NCBI GenBank assembly: GCA_027019845.1
Contig: JALUWE010000220.1
Location: forward strand, 1 to 12,675
Source: Anaerolineales bacterium
Lineage (GTDB): Bacteria; Chloroflexota; Anaerolineae; Anaerolineales; JABWBV01
Direction: 5' to 3'
Length of the DNA: 12,675 bases
Below the pieces are notes generated by a model, which saw nothing but the letters and a program-made list of their open reading frames with translations, ran no database searches and had not been told where the DNA came from. Made by a program: the position numbers and the translations under genes. Below, piece after piece: positions 6,996 to 12,675 of this stretch. The first letter of the stretch is position 1. Each line of letters begins with the position of its first letter.

Positions 6996-9542
6996 ATGAA
7001 ATTCGTACTAAACGGCGTCCCCAAAGAATACCACGGCGATCCTGATCTGCCCCTGCTGACGTACTTGCGGGAGCAGGCGGGCATTCTCTCGCCCAAAGAC
7101 GGCTGCGCGCCCCAGGCCGCCTGCGGCTGCTGCGCAGTAGACCTGAACGGCAAGGCGCGGCTGGCCTGCGTAATCCCGATGAAGAAGGTGGACGGCGGCG
7201 TGGTGACCACCATCGAGGGGCTGGGCGAATACCGCCAGCGGGTGTTCGCCAACGCGTTCGTGGAAAAGGGCGGGGTGCAGTGCGGCTTCTGCATCCCCGG
7301 CATCGTGATGCAGTCCAACGCGCTGATCAACCGCAACCCGGACCCGGACCGCGCCGCGGTCGAACAGGCCCTCACCCCGCACCTGTGCCGCTGCACCGGC
7401 TACAAGAAGATCGTCGAGGCGGTGCTATACGCCGCGCAGGCCATCCGCAACGAAGAGGAAATCCCGCCCCCCAACGGCGAGGCGCGCATCGGCGCGCGCA
7501 CGCCCAAATACCAAGCGCAAAAACTGGTGCTCGGCCAGCACCACTACGTGGACGACATCCGCCTGCCGGGCCTGAAGCACGCCGCGCTCAAATTCAGCGA
7601 CCACCCGCGCGCCCGCGTGCTGCGCATCGACACCCGCGCAGCAGAAGCCCTGCCGGGCGTGCTGCGTGTGTTCACCGCGCAGGACGTGCCCGGCGAACGC
7701 TACATCGGCCTGATCAGGCACGACTGGCCGCTGATGATCGCCGAAGGGGAGACCACGCACTACGTCGGAGACGTGCTGGCCGCGGTGGTGGCCGAGAGCG
7801 AGGCCATCGCGCGGCAGGCGGTCGAGCGGATCGAGGTGGAATACGAGGTGCTGGAACCGGTCACCGACCCGCACGCCGCGCTGCAACCCGGCGCGCCCAA
7901 AGTCCACCCCGAAGGTAATCTGCTCTCCCGCACTGTCACCCGCCGCGGCGATCTGGAGGCGGCTAAAGCGCAATCCGCCTACATCGCGCAGGGCGTGTAC
8001 CAGACGCAGATGATCGAGCACGGCTTCATGGAGCCGGAGGCCGCCATTGCCTACCCCACCGACGAGGGGCTGGAGGTGCTCTCCCAGGGGCAGGGGGTGT
8101 ACGACGACCGGGCGCAAATCTGCCGCCTGCTGGGGCTGCCTCCCGAACGGGTGCGCGTGGTGCTGGTGCCCAACGGCGGCGGCTTCGGCGGCAAGGAAGA
8201 CCTGTCCGTGCAGGGCCACGCCGCGCTGATGGCGCACCTGCTGGGCCAGCCCGTCAAAGTCAGGCTGACGCGCGACGAATCCGTCCGTATGCACCCCAAA
8301 CGCCACCCGATCTGGATGGATTACACCGTGGGCTGCGACGAAAACGGCAAATTGACCTTCGTGCAGGTCAAATTCGTGGGCGACACCGGCGCGTATGCCT
8401 CGGTGGGTATGAAGGTGCTGGAACGGGCTGCCGGGCACGCCACGGGCGCGTACTTCTTCCCGGTTACGGACGTGGAGGCCCTGGCGGTGTACACCAACAA
8501 CATCCCCTGCGGCGCGATGCGCGGTTTTGGCGTCAACCAGGCCGTGTTCGGGTTGGAAAGTTGCATCGACGAGTTGTGCGAGCAGGGCGGGTTCGACCGC
8601 TGGCAGTTCCGCTACGACAACGCGCTGCAAGACGGCCACATGACCGCCACCGGCCAGGTGATCGAGGCCGGGGCAGGCGCGCGCGCCACCCTGTTGGCCG
8701 TCAAAGAGGCCTTCTACCAGGCCAAATACGCCGGGCTGGCCTGCGGCATCAAGAACACCGGCATCGGCAATGGTATGCCCGACGAATCCAGCGCGCGCAT
8801 CACCATCGCCGCTCCCGATAAAGTGATCATCGACCACGGCTGGACCGAGATGGGGCAGGGGGTCAACACCATCGCGCTGCAAGTGCTGTGCAACGAGACC
8901 GGCCTGCCGCCGGAGATCGTCGAAGTGCGCGTGGACACCCGCGCGGAGCAAACCGCGGGCATGACCACGGCCTCGCGCGCCACCTCGCTGGTCGGTAACG
9001 CGCTGATCGAAGCCTGCAAAGCCTTGAAGAAAGACCTGCAAACCCACACTCTGGAAGAGCTGGTCGGCAAACAGTACCAGGGCAAATGGGTGGTGGACTG
9101 GACCACCAAGCCAGGCGCGATGGTCGAAAAGGTGTACACCCACTACTCGTACAGCTACGCCACCCAAGTGGTGATCCTGGACGATCACGGCAAGGTCGCC
9201 AAAGTGATCGCCGCGCACGACGCGGGCAAAGTGTTCAACCCCACCCTGTTCGAGGGCCAGATCGAAGGCTCGATCCACATGGGGTTGGGCTACGCGCTCA
9301 CGGAGGAGCTGGTGCTGGAAAACGGCCACCCCAAGAGCACCCGGCTGCGCAAAATGGGCATCCTGCGCGCCAAAGAGATGCCCGAAATCGAGGTCATCCC
9401 GGTCGAAGTACCCGACCCCTACGGGCCCTACGGCGCCAAGGGCGTGGGCGAGATCGGGCTGGTGCCCACCGCGGCCGCGGTCGCCAACGCGCTCTACCAG
9501 TTCGACCGCGTGCGGCGGCACAAATTGCCAATGCGGGGATGA
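6996..9542 (+). CDS. Single-chain molybdenum hydroxylase with 2Fe-2S domain, selenium-dependent xanthine dehydrogenase-like
   Basis: Predicted to hydroxylate purines (hypoxanthine or xanthine towards urate) in the cytoplasm. The 848-residue chain fuses two 2Fe-2S modules to the molybdopterin domains. First cluster: Cys 37, 43, 46 (Cys 45 also present) and 58, spaced C-x5-C-x2-C rather than the usual C-x4-C-x2-C. Second cluster: QCGFC near residues 92-96 and CRC near 131-133. The molybdopterin part has GGGFGGKED (394-402), GAMRGFG with Arg 509 (506-512), EMGQG, and GAKGVGE with the catalytic Glu 819. No FAD domain lies between these parts, so electrons must go to another partner. Length and layout match the selenium-dependent xanthine dehydrogenase family (TIGR03311 type, about 850 residues) as I remember it; ordinary XdhA/CoxL-type enzymes are alternatives. 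Divergence from a GntR gene and a purine-type transporter supports a purine substrate. Confidence 0.88.
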   Translation: MKFVLNGVPKEYHGDPDLPLLTYLREQAGILSPKDGCAPQAACGCCAVDLNGKARLACVIPMKKVDGGVVTTIEGLGEYRQRVFANAFVEKGGVQCGFCIPGIVMQSNALINRNPDPDRAAVEQALTPHLCRCTGYKKIVEAVLYAAQAIRNEEEIPPPNGEARIGARTPKYQAQKLVLGQHHYVDDIRLPGLKHAALKFSDHPRARVLRIDTRAAEALPGVLRVFTAQDVPGERYIGLIRHDWPLMIAEGETTHYVGDVLAAVVAESEAIARQAVERIEVEYEVLEPVTDPHAALQPGAPKVHPEGNLLSRTVTRRGDLEAAKAQSAYIAQGVYQTQMIEHGFMEPEAAIAYPTDEGLEVLSQGQGVYDDRAQICRLLGLPPERVRVVLVPNGGGFGGKEDLSVQGHAALMAHLLGQPVKVRLTRDESVRMHPKRHPIWMDYTVGCDENGKLTFVQVKFVGDTGAYASVGMKVLERAAGHATGAYFFPVTDVEALAVYTNNIPCGAMRGFGVNQAVFGLESCIDELCEQGGFDRWQFRYDNALQDGHMTATGQVIEAGAGARATLLAVKEAFYQAKYAGLACGIKNTGIGNGMPDESSARITIAAPDKVIIDHGWTEMGQGVNTIALQVLCNETGLPPEIVEVRVDTRAEQTAGMTTASRATSLVGNALIEACKALKKDLQTHTLEELVGKQYQGKWVVDWTTKPGAMVEKVYTHYSYSYATQVVILDDHGKVAKVIAAHDAGKVFNPTLFEGQIEGSIHMGLGYALTEELVLENGHPKSTRLRKMGILRAKEMPEIEVIPVEVPDPYGPYGAKGVGEIGLVPTAAAVANALYQFDRVRRHKLPMRG

Positions 9543-9568
9543 GATGGAACGAATGAGACGAATCAAAA

Positions 9569-9577
9569 TGGTATACT
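9569..9577 (+). promoter_or_regulatory. Extended -10 promoter of the nucleotidyltransferase gene
   Basis: TGGTATACT is an extended -10 (TG-n-TATACT) 43 bp upstream of the ATG at 9621. No convincing -35 is visible, as is common with extended -10 promoters. The ribosome site GAGGAG follows at about 9609-9614. Confidence 0.5.
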
Positions 9578-9620
9578 GGGCAGGAATCGAGAACACGCGT
9601 TTTGTTTCGAGGAGCTAAAA

Positions 9621-9935
9621 ATGGACACGCATAATTTCGTCCTTGCAATCAAAAAAGACTTGCAAGCGGCCTATCCAACACTGGTAAAAGAATACGGAGT
9701 CAAAAGACTCGGTTTATTCGGTTCTTACGCCAAAGGAAGCGCAATCGAGGGTCGTAGTGACGTAGACATCGTCGTAGAATTTTCCCGTCCTATCGGCTTC
9801 CGGTTCATCGAGTTTGCAGAGCATCTGGAAGAGTTGCTCGGTACGAAAGTGGATATTTTGACTCCAGAAGCCATCAAAGGCATTCGTGTCCCCCGCGTGG
9901 CAAGAGACATCGAGGAATCCATCATTTATGTCTGA
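9621..9935 (+). CDS. MNT-type minimal nucleotidyltransferase (MntA-like), orphan
   Basis: A 104-residue protein of the DNA polymerase beta-like minimal nucleotidyltransferase family. Residues about 27-53 contain the family core, GLFGSYAKG followed by SDVDIVVEF, that is the G-S...D-x-D pattern in which the two Asp bind metal. In MntA-HepT toxin-antitoxin pairs such proteins inactivate a HEPN ribonuclease toxin by adding AMP to it. Here no HEPN gene is present on either side: the xanthine dehydrogenase lies upstream and repeats lie immediately downstream. The gene has its own extended -10 promoter and a GAGGAG ribosome site, and is more AT-rich than its neighbours, suggesting it arrived by transfer. 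Active residues look intact, so it may be a remnant of a broken pair, act on a partner elsewhere, or have another role. Confidence 0.88.
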   Translation: MDTHNFVLAIKKDLQAAYPTLVKEYGVKRLGLFGSYAKGSAIEGRSDVDIVVEFSRPIGFRFIEFAEHLEELLGTKVDILTPEAIKGIRVPRVARDIEESIIYV

Positions 9936-9937
9936 AA

Positions 9938-10009
9938 GATAGGACTTACGCAGTTGGTGAACTCAAGGACAGGATTTGTGTCATTATGAACACCTGCGTA
10001 AGTTCTGTC
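9938..10009. repeat. Inverted-repeat element (MITE-like) after the nucleotidyltransferase gene
   Basis: GATAGGACTTACGCAG (9938-9953) matches the reverse complement of 9994-10009 at 14 of 16 positions, enclosing a 40-bp core, for about 72 bp in all. The left end begins 2 bp after the nucleotidyltransferase stop codon. No transposase is encoded. A second inverted pair, TGTGTCATT (9977-9985) and AATGACACA (10012-10020), crosses the right end, so the boundaries are uncertain. It could be a miniature transposable element or simply a bidirectional hairpin terminator. Confidence 0.5.
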
Positions 10010-10026
10010 CGAATGACACACAACCT

Positions 10027-10087
10027 TTGTCATTCTGAGGGAGCGCAGCGACCGAAGAATCCCCCCCACCGTCGCCGAGATTCTTCG
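10027..10087. repeat. Dispersed repeat copy (GTCATTCTGAG...GAAGAATC type) with hairpin
   Basis: The 35 bp at 10027-10061 are identical to 12569-12603 near the window end. In this copy CGAAGAATC (10053-10061) and GATTCTTCG (10079-10087) form a perfect 9-bp inverted repeat. Three CTTCGCG words follow at 10083, 10092 and 10100, just ahead of the fumarylacetoacetase start. The pattern resembles dispersed intergenic repeats I know from many environmental bacterial genomes; that link is from memory. Confidence 0.65.
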
Positions 10088-10119
10088 CGCCCTTCGCGTC
10101 TTCGCGTTACATTCCTCTC

Positions 10120-11343
10120 ATGCCCTCCAGCCATTCCAGCTTCCCGCTCCAAAACCTGCCCTACGGCGTGTTCAGCCCGCGAGCGGGGGGTGCGCCGCGG
10201 GTGGGAGTGCGCATCCACGATTGGGTGCTCGATTTGAGCGTGGTGCAGGCGCGCGGCTTTTTCGATGACCACCTGCCGGAGGGTGTGTTTGCCCAACCTG
10301 CGCTCAACGCGTTCATGGCCCTGGGACGCCCGGCCTGGCGCGCGGCGCGCGGCGTGATCACCCGTTTGCTGGAGGCCGGTATCCCCAGGTTACGCGACGG
10401 CGCGCTGATCCCCATCGACGATGTTCGGATGCACCTGCCGGCCCAGATCGGCGATTTCACCGACTTCTACGCCTCGCGGCAGCACGCGGCCAATGTGGGC
10501 CGCATGTTCCGCGGCGCGGACAACGCGCTGCTGCCCAACTGGATGCACCTGCCGGTCGCGTACCACGCCCGCGCCAGCTCGGTGATCCCGGCCGGGGTGG
10601 ACGTGCGCCGCCCGCGCGGGCAAACCCTGCCGGACGGGGCCCCGCCCCCGGTGTTCGGCCCCAGCCGCCAACTGGATTTCGAGCTGGAGTTGGGTGTCTT
10701 CATCGGTCCCGGCAACCCGTTGGGGCAGCCCATCCCGATTCACAAGGCACACGAACACATCTTCGGCCTGGTGTTGCTCAACGACTGGAGCGCGCGCGAC
10801 ATCCAGAAATGGGAATACCGGCCCCTTGGCCCGTTCAACGCCAAGAATTTCGCCACCTCCATCTCCCCCTGGGTGGTGACATTGGACGCACTCGAACCGT
10901 TTCGGGTTCCCGCTCCCCCGCAATCACCGGCCCCGCTCCCTTACCTGCAACACCCGGACGACTGGCGACTCGACATCCATCTGGAAGTCCGCCTGCAAAG
11001 CGAAGGCATGGCCGCGCCGGCAGTCATCTGCCGCACCAACGCCCGCCATCTGTACTGGACCGCCGCGCAGATGATCGCGCACCACACCATCACCGGCTGC
11101 AACCTGCGGCCCGGCGACCTGCTGGGCACGGGCACGATCAGCGGCCCCACCCCGGACTCCTACGGCTCGCTGCTCGAGCTGGCCTGGCGCGGGGAAAAGC
11201 CGCTCCAACTGCCCAACGGCGAAACCCGCATCTTCTTGCACGACGGCGACCGTGTCACCCTGACCGGCTGGTGCCAGGGCGAGGGTTACCGCGTGGGGTT
11301 TGGGGAAGTGAGCGCGAAAGTTCTGCCCCCGTGGGGCGGGTAG
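10120..11343 (+). CDS. fahA: Fumarylacetoacetase
   Basis: Hydrolyses 4-fumarylacetoacetate to fumarate and acetoacetate, the last step of tyrosine/homogentisate catabolism, in the cytoplasm. The 407-residue length matches the family (about 420). All residues known from mammalian FAH are found at the right spacing: Asp 115 and His 122 in DFTDFYASRQH (112-122), the metal ligands Glu 188 and Glu 190 in DFELELG, Asp 222 in NDWSARD, Lys 242 in FNAKNF, and Thr 339 in GTGTISG; the Lys-to-Thr distance of 97 equals that in human FAH. The small N-terminal domain is present (residues 1-110). The ATG at 10120 gives a typical N-terminus, but no Shine-Dalgarno sequence precedes it. No other homogentisate pathway gene is in the window, so the pathway partners must lie elsewhere. 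It is not obviously co-transcribed with its neighbours, being flanked by repeats. Confidence 0.95.
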   Translation: MPSSHSSFPLQNLPYGVFSPRAGGAPRVGVRIHDWVLDLSVVQARGFFDDHLPEGVFAQPALNAFMALGRPAWRAARGVITRLLEAGIPRLRDGALIPIDDVRMHLPAQIGDFTDFYASRQHAANVGRMFRGADNALLPNWMHLPVAYHARASSVIPAGVDVRRPRGQTLPDGAPPPVFGPSRQLDFELELGVFIGPGNPLGQPIPIHKAHEHIFGLVLLNDWSARDIQKWEYRPLGPFNAKNFATSISPWVVTLDALEPFRVPAPPQSPAPLPYLQHPDDWRLDIHLEVRLQSEGMAAPAVICRTNARHLYWTAAQMIAHHTITGCNLRPGDLLGTGTISGPTPDSYGSLLELAWRGEKPLQLPNGETRIFLHDGDRVTLTGWCQGEGYRVGFGEVSAKVLPPWGG

Positions 11344-11349
11344 TGGTGG

Positions 11350-11426
11350 TTCAGTGTTCAGGATTCAGTATTCAGTATTCAGTGTTCAGTATTCAGTGTT
11401 CAGTGTTCAGTGTTCAGTGTTCAGTG
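11350..11426 (+). repeat. Eleven tandem 7-bp repeats, TTCAGTG/TTCAGTA
   Basis: Exactly 77 bp made of eleven heptamers. Ten read TTCAGTG or TTCAGTA; the second reads TTCAGGA. The array starts 6 bp after the fumarylacetoacetase stop codon. The last five or so units are all TTCAGTG, pointing to recent slippage. It opens the 338-bp gene-free stretch 11344-11681, the rest of which is the 76-bp array and related GCAC-rich sequence. Confidence 0.9.
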
Positions 11427-11461
11427 TCCCCCCGCACCCCGCACACCGCACGTCACACCCC

Positions 11462-11632
11462 GCACCCCGCACATCGCACATCGCACGTCACACCCAGGAA
11501 CGCTGAAGCGCTGAGGAGGCTGAGGGCACTGGACGTTGCACCCCGCACATCGCACATCGCACGTCACACCCAGGAACGCTGAAGCGCTGAGGAGGCTGAG
11601 GGCACTGGACGTCGCACCCCGCACATCGCACA
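11462..11632 (+). repeat. 76-bp tandem repeat array, two copies plus a 19-bp partial third
   Basis: Copies start at 11462, 11538 and 11614, each with GCACCCCGCACATCGCAC. The first two are full length and nearly identical (GTT against GTC at the end of each unit); the third matches for 19 bp and then degenerates. Each unit holds a GCACATC-rich half and a half beginning CAGGAACGCTGAAGCGCTGA. Flanking sequence at 11429-11461 and 11633-11680 is the same GCAC/CCCC-rich word set, so the array has grown from short repeats and ends directly at the hydrolase start codon. Confidence 0.9.
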
Positions 11633-11681
11633 CCGCCACCGCACCCCGCACATCGCACGCCGCACCCCGCACACATACCCC

Positions 11682-12527
11682 ATGACACGCTTCGATCTCG
11701 GACAAGGCCCCCCGCTGCACTTCGCCCACGCCAACGGTTTCCCGCCCCAGGCCTACCGCGGCCTGCTCGAACGGCTGGCCGCGCGTTTTCACGTGCGCGC
11801 CTGCGAGATGCGCCCCCTGTGGGAGAACAGTGACCCGTTCGAGGTGCGGGACTGGTCGATCCTGGCCGCGGACCTGATCGGGTTCGTGGAGCAGCACGTC
11901 CGGGATGCAGGGGGCGCGGCGGTGGTTGGGGTGGGGCACTCGTTGGGGGGCACGCTCACCCTGATGGCCGCGTTAGACCGCCCGGACCTGTTCCGCAGGC
12001 TGGTATTGATCGACCCGCCTTTCTTCCCGCCCTGGCTCAGCCTGGTGTGGCGCGGGGTGTTCCGCCTGGGGCTGGCCTATCGCGTGCTGCCCCTCGTGCC
12101 CGCCGCGCTGAACCGGCGCCGCACCTTCGCCAGCCAGCAGGCCATGTTCGACCACTACCGCAAGAAGGCCATCTTCCGCCAGATCGCCGACCCCCAGCTA
12201 TGGGACTACGTACGTTCGTTGTCGAAGCCCGAACAAAACGGCCGCGTCACCCTGCGCTATCCCCCGGAATGGGAGGCGCGCATCTACGCCACCAGCCTGA
12301 TCCGCGACCGCCTCACCTGGCGTAAGCTGCCGGGACTGCAACTGCCCACCCTGATCATCCGCCCCGAACACACCCGCAAAATCTTCGCCAAGACCGACGC
12401 GCTGCTGCGCCGCCAGTTCCCCCACATCCGCATCCACACCGTGCCGGATAGCACCCACATGCTGCCGCTGGAAAGGCCGAAGGAGGTGGCCAGGATGGTC
12501 GAGGGGAGAATGGCGAATGGGGGGTGA
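11682..12527 (+). CDS. Alpha/beta-fold hydrolase, substrate unknown
   Basis: A 281-residue serine hydrolase of the alpha/beta fold. The oxyanion-hole segment HANGFP lies at about residues 16-21, the nucleophile elbow GHSLGG at 85-90 with Ser 87, and the catalytic His 259 in DSTHMLPLERP. The acid is probably Glu 229 in IIRPEHT, or an Asp nearby. A helical cap, rich in aromatic and basic residues, occupies about 115-200. No signal peptide is seen, so it should be cytosolic. The ATG at 11682 is well placed relative to HANGFP, but the sequence just upstream is all repeat and has no Shine-Dalgarno sequence; translation may be leaderless or weak. Esterase, epoxide hydrolase-like and C-C hydrolase activities all remain possible. 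Position after fumarylacetoacetase is not by itself evidence for a shared pathway, since a repeat block separates them. Confidence 0.85.
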   Translation: MTRFDLGQGPPLHFAHANGFPPQAYRGLLERLAARFHVRACEMRPLWENSDPFEVRDWSILAADLIGFVEQHVRDAGGAAVVGVGHSLGGTLTLMAALDRPDLFRRLVLIDPPFFPPWLSLVWRGVFRLGLAYRVLPLVPAALNRRRTFASQQAMFDHYRKKAIFRQIADPQLWDYVRSLSKPEQNGRVTLRYPPEWEARIYATSLIRDRLTWRKLPGLQLPTLIIRPEHTRKIFAKTDALLRRQFPHIRIHTVPDSTHMLPLERPKEVARMVEGRMANGG

Positions 12528-12532
12528 GGAAA

Positions 12533-12541
12533 TGGTATACT
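12533..12541 (+). promoter_or_regulatory. Extended -10-like motif after the hydrolase gene
   Basis: TGGTATACT, identical to the motif before the nucleotidyltransferase gene (9569-9577), with the shared longer word AAATGGTATACT. It may drive a gene beyond the window end, reading through the repeat array. Confidence 0.3.
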
Positions 12542-12568
12542 CCAAAGTCGGAATGCCACGCGCCCCTC

Positions 12569-12675
12569 TTGTCATTCTGAGGGAGCGCAGCGACCGAAGA
12601 ATCTCCGGAGCGCAGCGACCGAAGAATCTCCGGAGCGCAGCGACCGAAGAATCTCCGGAGCGCAGCGACCGCCGG
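12569..12675. repeat. Dispersed repeat copy expanded into a 25-bp tandem array
   Basis: Starts with the same 35 bp found at 10027-10061. Its inner part, GGAGCGCAGCGACCGAAG plus AATCTCC, then repeats with an exact 25-bp period at 12582, 12607, 12632 and 12657. Three units are complete; the fourth departs after GACCG and the window ends. The unit starts GGAG and ends CTCC, so each could fold on itself. The array may continue past the window. Confidence 0.85.

Noticed and set aside
7425..9596. A 723-codon open frame on the minus strand opposite the xanthine dehydrogenase gene
   Set aside because: Its translation is rich in His, Gly, Val and Gln without domains; it is the usual antisense shadow of a high-GC gene whose sense frame has clear catalytic motifs.
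11462..11632. The 76-bp array as a CRISPR
   Set aside because: Units are directly adjacent with no unique spacers, and no cas genes are present.

Overview
The window is a high-GC stretch of bacterial chromosome with tightly packed genes. Its gene content, a lipoprotein-anchored BMP transporter and dispersed GTCATTCTGAG...GAAGAATC repeats fit a Chloroflexota (Anaerolineae-like) or similar environmental bacterium. That placement is inference, because no marker gene is present.

Positions 1-6810, minus strand (read right to left): a purine/nucleoside-uptake locus. In transcription order it holds a GntR/HutC-family regulator, two BmpB/YufP-YufQ-type permeases that overlap by 8 bp, a BMP-family substrate-binding lipoprotein and a double-domain ABC ATPase cut off by the window start. 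Between the lipoprotein and the ATPase sits a visibly more AT-rich two-gene restriction-modification module: a D12-class adenine methyltransferase and an HNH endonuclease. The module has its own consensus-like promoter and lies just downstream of a strong GC hairpin.

Positions 6811-9542: a 185-bp divergent control region, with a TATAAT box and two 11-bp palindromes that are candidate operators, followed on the plus strand by an 848-residue single-chain 2Fe-2S plus molybdopterin hydroxylase. It resembles the selenium-dependent xanthine dehydrogenase type. Regulator, transporter and hydroxylase together suggest a purine salvage/catabolism unit: import, then oxidation of hypoxanthine or xanthine.

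Positions 9543-10119: an orphan MNT-type nucleotidyltransferase (the antitoxin fold of MntA/HepT systems) with its own extended -10 promoter and no HEPN partner in the window. An inverted-repeat element and a dispersed repeat follow immediately.

Positions 10120-12675: fumarylacetoacetase (last step of tyrosine/homogentisate catabolism), a 338-bp repeat block (eleven 7-bp units, then a 76-bp tandem repeat) running up to the start codon of an alpha/beta hydrolase, and finally a second copy of the dispersed repeat expanded into a 25-bp tandem array at the window edge. I see no tRNA, rRNA, CRISPR array or transposase gene.
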